A stretch of 64,000 nucleotides of DNA from Termitomyces sp. T153 (Eukaryota; Basidiomycota; Agaricomycetes; Agaricales; Lyophyllaceae). The stretch spans positions 248,001 to 312,000 of the forward strand of contig JACKQL020000018.1 of assembly GCA_018296165.2 (NCBI GenBank). The letters run 5' to 3'. Of the stretch, positions 1 to 10,900 are shown piece by piece. The notes under the pieces were generated by a model. That model ran no database searches. It had not been told where the DNA came from and saw only the letters and a program-made list of their open reading frames with translations. Positions within the stretch are counted from its first letter, which is position 1; each line of letters starts with the position of its first letter. A program made the translations under genes and the position numbers.

Positions 1-1432
1 AAGAAAGGTCAGATGATTTGATAGTGGAGAGCCTAGAGTAAGTGACGTACAGCTTTCCAATAATATATGTTCTTGAAGTTTCCGAAGACGAGTTAATCAA
101 GCAAGTAGGAGCGAGGAGGATGGAGGCTTACGGGGCCATGAACATAGTAGGGACATTCTATACAAGATTCACATCAGTGTCAAAGACAATTTGGGAAGGG
201 TCTACCTACAGAGGCTGCCAAGATGCACACGACTGAGATGATTGCGCCGGATGCTAGATTGGGCGATAAATAAGTGCAGCTGTAGTGAAAATCTTACTGT
301 ACCAGTCACTGCATTCGTCTCCACTGTCAGGCGTACAATGCGTGTTAAAACATCGTCAGTGTATGCATTCTCCCCCCTTCTTAAACGTAAAAGCTATTTT
401 TAAAAGTAAGAATCCATATTTCAGAGAGGAAGAAAGACAACCATACCAGTATGGTCATAGCTACTGCAATCAATGTATCCGTCAAGGCACTCCCACCGAG
501 CCAGAGCTAGATGAGTGTTTCTCAAAGTCACCTAGACAGACAAATTTCAACAAAGAGCTCACAAATGCTTGCCATTTGAGAGTAATAAGACGATCCACAT
601 CAGCAACCCGATATGCCTGGGGATGGAACATGGTCTGACTCGGTACCAAGTGAAAGAAGAGGTCAAAACGTACTCCGACAGCAGCTGCTATACCTCCCAC
701 CAGACTAACGATTGTAACCTGCAGTAGAATGGAAAAGGCCTCAAGTCACGATTAAGGTACAGATGCTCCAGACGACTCACAACAAAGACTGCGGATGGCA
801 GCCACCACGATTTGTGCAGAACACGTAAGCGCCAGCAGAAGAAGGTCTGTCCAACAAAACCAATGATCCCGCCCAACATGGGTGCATCAAAAGGAGAAAT
901 GAAAGGTTCAGAGAGTATTCTCATATTTCCAAAGCCATGGACAAGCCAGTGAAATGCATCTGCAGCGACAAGCACTGACTGTGTCGTATCTAGAAAGAAT
1001 GTCCCATACACTAAATATCGGATGGAGATTTAGCGACTGCGATCAGATGACCTATAATCGAATGAAACCTTACCCAATGCTTTGATCTTGAACTTGTCTT
1101 CAGGAAAACATTGATAATAAACATCTGAAGAATTCTCAATCAATATCATAGAGATATATAATATATGACTTCAATAACTGACAAACTTGCATTACTGTAA
1201 TACCGTAAAGGAACCAGACAAGCATGACTCCAATAAGCTGCGGGGAAGACAGTTATTGGCAATTGATCCTAGGGTTTTGAACTATATAGAATCATACCGG
1301 TGGACCTGCTCTACAAATTAAACAAGCGCGTTTGAGCACATGAAGAGTATATAAAACTGTCTACACTCACATGGAAGCAATGTCTGATGGAATCGGTAGC
1401 ATACTCGGAGTCATCTGAGATGTTGAATTCAT
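1..1432 (-). CDS. DUF6534-type multi-TM protein (partial, 3' end off window)
   Basis: Fungal polytopic membrane protein of unknown function. The ATG at 1432 begins MNSTSQMTPSM. Splicing by eye gives the ordered blocks usual for this family: AGPPLIGVMLVWFLYG (TM1), VYYQCFPEDKFKIKAL, VYGTFFLDTTQSVLVAAD (TM2), FVGQTFFCWRLRVL, then LGGSALTDTLIAVAMTIL, IVRLTVETNAVTG and, near the edge, TYIIGKL. Introns are short and numerous. One exon is only 13 nt, between a GTGAGT intron starting near 1370 and a GTATGA intron near 1300; it supplies AGPP. No frame break is seen, so the gene looks functional. The last exon lies beyond base 1. The family assignment is from remembered block order, and the exact domain number is less certain than the architecture. 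Confidence 0.75.
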
Positions 1433-3279
1433 GATTAAAGTCCCGAGAGACAATAGTGGAAAGGAGAGGATGAACCTCGCTCATTCTCTACCCCGGGAAA
1501 AGTGGCTACTTATAGAAAAAATAGGCATTGATCGTGTTTCTTGATTGGTTACTTTTGTCTTTGATGAATGCTGAAGTTTTCATGATCTTCTGCATAATGA
1601 TTGTTTGAGGCATCCTAGATTGAATGATCCTTGCCGCGGTTCAATTATTTCTTGAGGTTATCTCTCGGGGTTTCATGGAGATGGCAGCAGATCAACCTGT
1701 GGTAGGCAATCTTTCGGGCATGTGAACAAGCTGAGCATCCCAGACGAATCTTGATGGAGTTGGGCGAGCTGCGAATAACATCACTAGCGCATGGTTACCA
1801 CTGCCTGGAGAGGGATACAGATCTAGGTGGAAGAGCCGGTGAAATAGCAGGATGACGGAACTTTGTACCACCATCTTCGTCCCCGGGCTTTCCCGGGCAT
1901 AACGAAATAAGGGGAAAACTGAAGTGTTAATTATAGAGAAGGCCTCAGTGATCTTTGGGCAGTTCAACAAAGTTTCAGGCATTTCCATCTTTGGATGTTG
2001 AAGGGAAGGAAGATTTTGGCAATGTCGTTATAAGAAAGGGGGACCAAATTCCGTATGCGGCAGCCTTCCGTAAATTCGTGATACTTAGGCTCACATAAGC
2101 ACCTCGCAGAACAAGTGGACGTCTTGATTGAACCTCCAGGGTGGTTCCAGTCTAAGTATAATCAATCATCGCCAGACACGGATGTTAGCTAAAGGCTATA
2201 ATGTAGAAGTACTATAGTAATGATGTCAATAGATAGGATCAGTCATTGGGTCGGCCATGGGGTCCGAGGTCGTGGCTGCTGACCAGAAGCATTTGGAAGC
2301 ACTGAACACGATGGTAGTATTTGTACACTATTGAAGGAGGTATCTCGTGGCTTGGTTCAGAATAACGCTGTATGACGTACAACTTTAAATTTAAGGCACC
2401 AGTAGGGCTACTGAGACCTTCACTTAGTTGTCAAATGGAGACGGAGTTCCGCTTGGTTTGTGTAATCAAATTGTGTGATCAAACTGCACACAAGAACTCA
2501 ACATCATACCCTCTACTCCTCTGTTATGAAGTGATATTCGAAATGTGAAAAAGGTCTAGTAAGAGATATCTTTCTTTTATGGCAGGTTGAGGAAGTCTAT
2601 CGTCTGACTGCCACAATTATCATCGTCGTCAGTCGTGTATTCAATACTGATGCAATGATCGTTGATAGAAAAGCTATTGTTCAAGACAGCTTTCCCTAGT
2701 CATATTTCCAAAGCCCAGATACCACAAAGTTAGTTTATCAATCTGTTCATCATTGCGGTGCATACACCTTCATGACCAACGCCCTCATCCTCTCAACCTC
2801 CCGTATCAAAGCATGATGGACGCTGACCCCAGAGGACGAGGAGCATTTACTTGCTGCAGATTGGAGTGGAGATCACATGCTTATCGCGAAGGCAAAGACA
2901 CACACCTCATTCCAGCATCCCTTCCTGGACATTCCTCCCGGAGTGCCTCCCGACGCAAAGCCTCTGATGGGCCGACGTAACTGTGCCGTGCTTGAGCTGT
3001 CATATTTCCTTGGACTCTACTGCTCTCCTAACTCTCTCGCATTCTCATCTTCCCAGCTCGCCTATCTCTCTCGCTACCTCCTTCCTTGCCGCCTTTCTTC
3101 TCTCCTTCTCCTGCTCTCCTGCATCAAACACAACATTTTTCCGCTGGTCCTTGAGTCATAATCTCTGGATCCGGGATGGTCTGGTCACCCTCAGAGGTGA
3201 AGCTGATCCCAATATCAGTCACTGGGAGTACGCTTAGGTGTTAGTTCGGCCTCCTCGGGTTCTGTTTCGAAATTCTCAA
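1433..3279. other. intergenic, no supported gene
   Basis: No family is recognised on either strand. A 98-codon open frame (1692-1988, minus) and two overlapping frames at 2753-3161 (plus) have neither recognisable motifs nor clear splice partners. The stretch upstream of 1432 must contain the promoter of the DUF6534-type gene. Confidence 0.5.
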
Positions 3280-4714
3280 TCATGATGAAAGCTTCCTCTT
3301 CGATATCCATGTAATGCTTCCCAAGTAGTCCTCTGTCTCGTGCACATCTTCGGCTTCTATATCAGACACATCCTCCCCTTCAACCTTCTCTTCATTTACA
3401 ATGACATTACCCGGCCGTTCTTCGGCCTCGCTCTCTACCTCTTCAGTCGAATCGGGTATGATCCATCTCATCGAGCCGCCTGCGTTTGTGAATCGACACG
3501 GAGGCCAAGCAGAACGAGGCATCGGGCAATGTTAGGGACTGCATAGTGGGTAGACGTGTGAACGGGGCGGTGGTGTTTGTTCGGCGTGTGTTTTGGAATG
3601 AGAACTTGAATAGGGCGGTGGCGTCGGTGAAGGATGGGGTGTTTGTGGTATCTGGAGCTGAAGGACTCATTTATGGTTCAGCCTCCTGCGTGGTGAGTGG
3701 GGTGAAAAATAGAGCTTATGAGGACACTTGAGAAGGATGGGGTACTGCTGGGACACGTCGTGCGTAGTTGAGAACTGGGAAGGACTCTGGGAGCGGGCGG
3801 AGAAGCTAGATGTGATTTGTCTTGTGTGCGGGTGGGGCGGAGGGCGGAGCTTGTGATGGACACCACCAAAGGATGGGGTACCGCTGGGGTATATTGTGGC
3901 TGGTTCGGTTGTATTTGGGATGCTGGAACTCGAAGAGACTGTGACCATAGGCGGAACGGGGCGATCTTCGTGGATGGGCTCTTCCATGGCTGGTATCGTG
4001 AACCTAGTATCGAGTACGTCTGAGTGTCTCCAGCCCCCGGAATGATTCCTCATTCTGTTATCAATCGAGACAGTGAGTGAGTTCCAACTTCCTTGGGATC
4101 GTACGCATGATATTAGGATGGGGCACGGTAATGCTTCTCATTTGCTGGGTAGCGAGGGAACGGAGACAATGCAGGACATGTGGATTACAGGGCCAGCCCG
4201 AAGTCGAGATCGAGATCGCAGACGAATTCGAGAGTTGAGAGATGGAATTGAGGAGACCCCCAATAAGCGTAGGGTAGGATTGAACCTCGCGCAGCTCGTC
4301 CACCATGTTCAGCTTCGGCGTGACCAAGACCGTTGCGTTCCCGAGCTCGCGTATACCATTGTACAGGCTCGCAATCGTATTGTCCATTTCCATCAAGACT
4401 AGCCTGTCGATCCAGAGGAAGCTATCACTCACCTGCTGCACCACTAGCCTGGGCCTTGACGGAGATGGCCGAGACACGAGGCACTTTACCAGGGAATTCA
4501 GGACGAAGCGCTTGTGGAAGGCGCATTGCATAAGGGTGGTGGCGGCGAAGATGTATAAGAGCGTGAGGATGTCCCATGGGTCGGGTTCAAAGCGTGGGGG
4601 CGAGATATCTTTGGTGTTCAAGCTGCCTGAGGGATCGTCTGGCTCACCGCCGGGGCTGCCACTGCTGACGCGGATCTTGATATCGCTGCACCCCTCCTCG
4701 TCGATAAGGATCAT
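3280..4714 (-). CDS. hypothetical multi-exon gene, one possible TM segment
   Basis: I do not recognise this gene. The longest open stretch (4714-4061) contains a Ser/Pro/Gly-rich start (SSGSPGGEPDDPSGS), a hydrophobic segment (WDILTLLYIFAATTLMQCAF) that could span a membrane, and a Ser/Asn-rich tail. Lower coordinates on the same strand give a Ser/Pro-rich frame (4053-3667, PMVTVSSSSSIPNTTEPA) and an acidic frame (3522-3280, DSTEEVESEAEE). Composition suggests exons of one disordered protein, but I could not fix all the junctions. Overlapping plus-strand frames are nearly as long, so both orientation and existence are uncertain. Confidence 0.3.
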
Positions 4715-4896
4715 GTTCTCCTATAGCCGCTGGGGCCTTACCCTATGTCGGATTCTACTAGTATCATGATTTATACGTCCTCAATAGTTACTTACTCTTT
4801 CCATTCGTCGTCAGGAACCTCCTGCGTCATCGCCACCCTTCTCGCGGCTTCGAATCTTGGCGATCTTCGGCGTCTTTACAAGGTTCTTCGTCCCAA

Positions 4897-4976
4897 TGTG
4901 GGGGAGTATTCCAGGGTGCTTTTTACTGTTGTGGGGAAGTATTCCAGGGTTCTTTGTCCTGTTGTGGGGAGTATCC
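4897..4976. repeat. 33-bp tandem repeat, 2.4 copies
   Basis: Units start TGTGGGG(G/A)AGTATTCCAGGG at 4897 and 4930, and a truncated third begins at 4963. The period is 33 bp, a multiple of three, so it keeps frame in any direction. On the plus strand it reads as a hydrophobic 11-residue repeat (WGSIPGCFLLL / WGSIPGFFVLL). It lies just upstream of the minus-strand hypothetical gene. Confidence 0.8.
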
Positions 4977-5049
4977 TTGTTTTTGGTTCTGGCTGCGAGA
5001 AGGATCGTGCGGAGTGAAGATGCTCCCGCTCTTTGTTCAGATGTGTGTT

Positions 5050-5860
5050 GAGCACAGGTACTTGTCAGATCAAGATAACGCGTGTTCCTGGATGATGGCT
5101 TACCAGCATCGACAAGGATACCAACTGCGGAGGACGATTACGAGCTAAACAAAACGTAGGAAACGCGTTCACTTCTCTATGTTCAACAACTACCTGTTGT
5201 TGTACGTCTCTAAACCAACCTGTTTAGATCTTGGCAATCGGTTTTAGGTTGTTCAGGGTCAAGATGGCCCCTTTGAAACTTGACTCATTCGATCACCAGA
5301 AGACATTCGTAGCTATATACGTGGTTGGGGAGGAGATAAACATTTCTATTCGGAGGTATGTATTTGAAGAGCTTGTATACACTACGGGAATGAGAACATG
5401 TTGACATCATAGTCTAGAATTGGTCGTGTCTAGAACAGAACAGGCATCAAGGATACAAAAAAACATCACTGTTAAACTTCATGGATACTCTATGTGATGC
5501 AAGTATTTACTTCCCACCAATAGAATGATTGATGTCGCCGTCTATTAACCAGTCTCGAATGCGATCTTCAAATGCCTACTTGGCTGGACAACCTGATCAC
5601 CGCATTAGAGGTCTTGAAACATGATACCAATTTTTCACTCTTGCAATATACCGCCATTTCCTGTTGGTTTCGATGCTTCTACCTCAATCATCTTGAACAG
5701 AAATGGTTGCTCCCTGTGTATAGGTGCCACATATGTTCAAGTACAGCTGATGTATGATTCAGTAACGAGAACATACAAATGTCCTAGTAAGTATAGAATT
5801 GTTCAAACGTCCGATACAGAGCTAGAAAATGCATGAGGAAGGTAACACAAAATCAAATGT
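5050..5860. other. intergenic, no supported gene
   Basis: Only short frames without recognisable motifs (for example 5572-5757, plus). It separates the tandem-repeat region from the convergent end of the beta-prism gene. Confidence 0.5.
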
Positions 5861-7026
5861 TTACAGCGCATAGGCCCTCTGCAACTGCCGCGATAAGTAA
5901 AGGTAGGTCCCCTCTCTCCCAGCATTGATATTACCAGTAGCTCCTTGAGGCAGTCCAGGCCAAGTCACGTTGAACAAATCATCCAAAGAGGATGCAGACC
6001 GAACCAACGTGAGCTTAGAGATGAACAAGTCCTGGTTGTTCTGTCTGACGGGAATCAGATAGCGATAATTGCCACCGGTACCTGCGGCGAGGTCGTTGTA
6101 TCGTGAGTCCTCCTGGTCTTGAATGATGAGATCGAAGTTGGTCAAAGCCTCGGAGACCTGGGTTGTATACACGGGAACGAGCCAGACAAATCTGAGTAAT
6201 GCTGCTATGAAATATCTTGAAAATTCTTGATATGTCGTAGGTACTTACTTCGCGTCAAACCCATAATTAATGTTGTCACTTCCCCCAAACCAGTCTCCAA
6301 CACGATCATCAGGCGCATCGCTCGCTTGATCCCCATAGACGACCTTGGGTATGGATTGGTAAGTAAGTAGCACTTGTCGCTGGATGTCGTTCCATACCTG
6401 TATTCCGCTGATGAAGCTCTTTGGCTCCAATTCTATATTGATCAGAACTTCTTCCTCTGCATCAGCTGCGTTAAGCGGGACATCATCTAAGAGGATGGAA
6501 GAATCTTGAACGCTTATACCAGGACCATAAAAATGGCGTTGGTATAGGATCAGTCTGCTGTAAGCATGGACCGTGTCTGCAGAAAAGTAGATGAATCGAT
6601 AATTCAATAGAACGGTAGATCGCTTACATCCTTCGGTCACTTTCTTGTCCCAAGATACGATCCCCTCTGGCTGTTCTCCAATTGTATTCTCGAGCATGGT
6701 ATTGATTTCGCTGCTCATTTGATATCCAGCCTGGGTACTGGCGGTAATGGGACCATACGATACGCCAGATTCCAGTTGAACAGAACCCGACTCAGCAAGC
6801 TTTCTAGCTTCTGAGGCGACAGCCTCATTGAACATTGCAGAGATGTACGACCCCGATGTGACAAAATCGAAGGTGATCGTAACTTCATCTAAGGACAACA
6901 GTTCAACATTGCCTTGTGGAAAAGCATTTCGAGCGCATCCTCACTTGCGTTTTCCCTATTATCATAGTCTGAAATGAGCTCCCATGCAGATCTGGCTTTG
7001 ATCGCGATCGTGGGTTTGGATGTCAT
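5861..7026 (-). CDS. beta-prism (MABP-like) domain protein, 333 aa
   Basis: Four exons: 7026-6945, 6888-6628, 6576-6249 and 6191-5861, joined by GTGAGG...TTAG, GTAAGC...GCAG and GTAAGT...CAG introns of 56, 51 and 57 nt. The sum is 1002 nt, 333 residues plus stop. The 51-nt intron is a multiple of three and free of stops, so an unspliced reading looks open. The start MTSKPTIAIKARSAWE is the first ATG giving a normal protein; upstream codons look like leader. The middle part (ITFDFVTSGSYISAMFNEAV) is not recognised. The C-terminal exon has FVWLVPVYTT followed by GATGNINAGREGTYLYLSR, the G-x-x-x-x-N-x-G-x-x-G-x-Y-x-Y-L pattern of MABP/Vps62-type beta-prism repeats. No signal peptide is seen. The role is unknown; beta-prisms bind membranes or glycans in known families. 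Confidence 0.75.
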
Positions 7027-8359
7027 GTTGGGTTGAGGACGATTCTTGTAGTCAGAATGTAGAGATGTGTTGGGGCACCGATGGGTCTCAATTGAGCTCA
7101 TTTGTTGGTTTATATAATGTCCAGTCACATTCCAAGTTTGACGATATCGGGAGGCGCTGTTCACACACTACAAGTATACGAAATTTTCCAAATTCCCAAG
7201 CCCAGATGCAGAGACTTCATTGAAGAACATCTTGTCCAGATGAAGAGTCAAAATGCCTTGAAAAGTTCAAGTTAGATTCTTCTAACTAGCAAGGGCCAAG
7301 GTACTCTCCAATGAAAATTAGATGAACATTCATCGACAGACTATAGAGAGGGACAACTATTCTGTTGAGGAACCCAAGCCGTGAACGATTCACGTGGATA
7401 TGCATGGAGACCTAAGTTAAGCTTCCCTGGAAGCCCTGCTGCCCTTTTGGGACACCCCTATATCAAAAAGCTTTTCAATGATAGCATCCAAATAACGTGA
7501 AAACAGGAAGCCTTCATCAACCAATGCAAATATACTCGGATTTGGAATTACAATTACAGTGGTGCAAGATAAGACAAGGATGATTTAGGTTTAGTAGTTG
7601 CATCGATTACATATATACGTGATATAGTATTCTCCTTGTTGTGTATACCCCATTGTGGACTTTGCCCATTGTCACACTTCCCAAGACCTGAAAGAGGACT
7701 CTGGCTTCATGGTAGCACACAGCCTCAATAGCCGAAGACAGATTTAAAGACGTCGGAATCCCTGTTCGATCCAGCGTAGACAGTCTTGTGATCCCAATAC
7801 AGTTTTGTGGTAATCGATATAGAACTTGTGGAGATTTACGTTTGTTTATCTAATGGTTACCAACTAATGTTGTGATCTTTGCATTACTTTTCATCTGATT
7901 CCATGGATTCAAAGATATGAATAATTACATATTGAAATTTTTGTTTACTTAGATAGAGAAAATCACCCGCAATAAATGATTATGATATATTTTCTTGGTT
8001 AGTTTACTAAAGATAGTAACTAGGTCAACGACATATTTGAATAATACATCACTATCCAAGGGTTCCAAGAAAAGGACATGTCACATGAGAAGATGTCAAA
8101 CTAGAAGAAGTATCCAGTGTCCAACGCTCAAAATAGACATCTCATGACCTGATTTTTTGAAATGATATCTGCTCTCACAAAGAGCACTAGTTTTTTTTTT
8201 ACCTAAACTTTTGGAATAGACTCCTTTAGGCAATGGCTTTCAAGTGAACGTAACCAATTTCCTCTATGTCAAGTCTGAATTTTTTTGTCAATCGAAGAGT
8301 GGACTTGGACCCTTTTTTCCTTATATCTGATCATATCTAATTTCCTTGACATATCTTAT
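7027..8359. other. AT-rich intergenic region
   Basis: No coding stretch is supported. Base composition becomes AT-rich and CpG-poor from about 7.6 kb, leading into the transposon relics. Confidence 0.5.
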
Positions 8360-10900
8360 CTGCATCCTTAGTTCACAGGCATGTCCACGCTCATCATGAT
8401 GCCAACTCCAGTTTTTCGGTGGGAACAATAATTTTGGATGGTATATTCTGCTTGTTTAGGACTAAGACCTTTTCTAGTGAGATATATTGATTTAGTTCCT
8501 TTCAAATCAAGTTTTGTGAATGGCATACTCATAAGCATCCATGTTAACACCATGCCTGGTGAAATAAGTTTTGGTTGACACAAATCCAAGAGGTCAGGAA
8601 GAAGAATTTTGGCCTTGTAAAAAGTACCATCTCCTAATGATTGGTTAGCCTGTTGATTATGAGTAACGTTGGAGATTTTCAAAGATGTTATAATTGCTTA
8701 TGAAGCTCCAAGACATTTCAATGGGGTTGAGCTCACAGTGAAATTTTCGAAGAAGAAATAACACTTGTGGCCAGCTGCCTCAATCTCAATTTGTAAGAGA
8801 GGATTCTCGGATCTAAAATCTGCTTGTTCAGACAGTACCTTATGCATACAACATGTTGAGCCAATGATTGGATGGTGTATATCCTTGTCTGTCTCACCAT
8901 TCCCATCCTGGCCAGACATTGCTAATTCAGCTTCCTTCTGAATCTGTTCTTTCTCCTTTGGCTCATCTTGCAATTTGCACAGTCACCTGGAATAGGTCTT
9001 CCTCCATTTAGCCTTGTTAATTCATTCATGAGGCCCTGTTCTTCCAATATACATTTCATTTAGCCTTTCCAACATTTTCAAAGTTTAGATGACCAAAAGG
9101 TAAGACTTGATCAAAGATTGTTGTTTGTACCTTTTCACGCTGCTCAACTTTTGGGTTATCATCTGGAATGTGAGTGGCATACATGTACCACTGGCTTCCA
9201 TCTGGTTTTACATTCATTTCATTGGCATTCAATGCATCTGCCACAAAGGCTCCATGTGCAGTTGACTGATCAATGAACTCAGCAACTGCACCCAGAAAAA
9301 GCTTCTCAAACAGCAGTATTGTGCATTTCACCTATTTTGAATGTTAATGTATGCTCAATATTACAATAGAATCTTACTTCTGCAATCAGCCACTGAGCAT
9401 CCCACGACCCATCAGTAATTTTTGCTGAATGAATAATTTCTTGAGCATCCATGATCACTCTTTCATTTTCTGGAAGCTTTTCTCTGCAATCTGTTCCTTG
9501 GTGAGTTGCAAATGGCCTGTGTGCTCCACAATAAAGTCAGACACATGTATAGAGCATTTTTAGCCTTTGATTATAGAGAGGAAGTCTCCCTTCTTGTGCC
9601 CGGACTGATTTTTCTAGTTCATTTGAGTAAAATATACTTTCATCCTGAAAAATTGGTATGTGGATATTTTCACCAGACACAAGCATTGGCACAATTGGTT
9701 CTAGAGTTTGGTCATCATACTGAAATTGTAAACTACCAATTAAGGTTAAACTCATCCAAAACATCAAATATATAACATAGTGTTCAATTTCTTTGATCAT
9801 CTTGAGAAACTTCTTCCAATACTCAACATCTTCTCTCTCATATCCATCCACATAGATACCCTTTCAGACCTGCCTCACTATGCATACCCAAGCTTATGCA
9901 ATCACTGTCTTGCACAATTCTCTGAGATCTTTGACTTTCCAAGGTCAAGCCCTAACAGTGGAATTATAACATCATTCACTTGTTCTTGTTTGGCAAGTTT
10001 CAATGGTGTTATCTGACCATTCAAGTTTCCCTTGTAAGCATCTCTCTCTTTGAATAAACAATAGACTCAGTTCACTGATAGCAACAACTTTGAGGTAATG
10101 TCAAACTGCTTGTGCAACATGCTCATTACTTAGGAGTGATGGGTGAGCATGATGCTTTCCTGATCCCATTGGTGGCAGTGCATGAAGGTGTCCAATGTAA
10201 AATGCAAAGTGCAAGGTGCCATATTTGACTTACAAGATATGGACCTTTACTGACACCTTTTGCCACACACATGCTTGCCTGAGTTTATGGATTTTTGATG
10301 GCAGAAACTTTTGAAAACTTTGCACATAATGCAAGGTGCTCTTCAATTACCTGCAGCTTGAATATTGCACTCTAGGCTTTATAATGTTGTGTATCCTCAA
10401 GTGACTTTTTGACTATTTCCCCCACATCAGCCTGTGAATCTTCAATTTTGTCATTGATTGTGATGTCAAGCAAATCCTTTACTGGAATGTCCTCATCACC
10501 ATCTTCAAATATATTGTCCTCAGGTCTGGTTGCCTGTTGATAAGACCCATTTGTTGCTGAGCACCATTTTTGGCATTTCTGATTGGACAACAGCTGACTA
10601 TATTGTACATGACCTGGCACAAGTCACAACACTCAACACATGAGGTCTAGCCCCAAGGTCTGGAATGATGTAGCATTTGCATGGAATTTTAGCAACCACA
10701 AGATTGGTAGATCACAAGCCACATCATGTGGAGTCTGGACTTTTGATCTAGAAAAACAAGGCCAAGACCTTTCTTAGCAATGACCACTAGTGACATTTCC
10801 TGGCAACAACACCACCTTCTCTTCAAAAAGGGATATATTGACAGTTGTGTGATTTCTGACTTATCATTTTTCTTGTTGAGCTTATCAACATACTTGAACA
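8360..10900 (-). pseudogene. DDE-superfamily transposase relic
   Basis: This is a frameshifted, stop-ridden copy of a widespread fungal DDE endonuclease (Tc1/mariner-like, DDE_3 type). In minus-strand order: a helix-turn-helix-like leader and GIYVDGYEREDVEYW near 9,850; the first catalytic Asp in PIFQDESIFYSNE near 9,640; IHVSDFIVEHTG; the second Asp in FIDQSTAHGAF near 9,270; DALNANEMNVKPDG; STCCMHKVLSEQADF; FHCELNPIEMSW near 8,720 with the third acidic residue; and the C-terminal KGLSPKQAEYTI and SHRKTGVGIMMSVD ending at 8,368. All blocks are collinear but lie in different frames. Terminal inverted repeats were not found. The copy is inactive. Confidence 0.75.

Noticed and set aside
6577..6627. 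Reading CKRSTVLLNYRFIYFSAD as coding in the beta-prism gene
   Set aside because: It is a 51-nt GTAAGC...TGCAG intron, a multiple of three without stops, so it only appears open.
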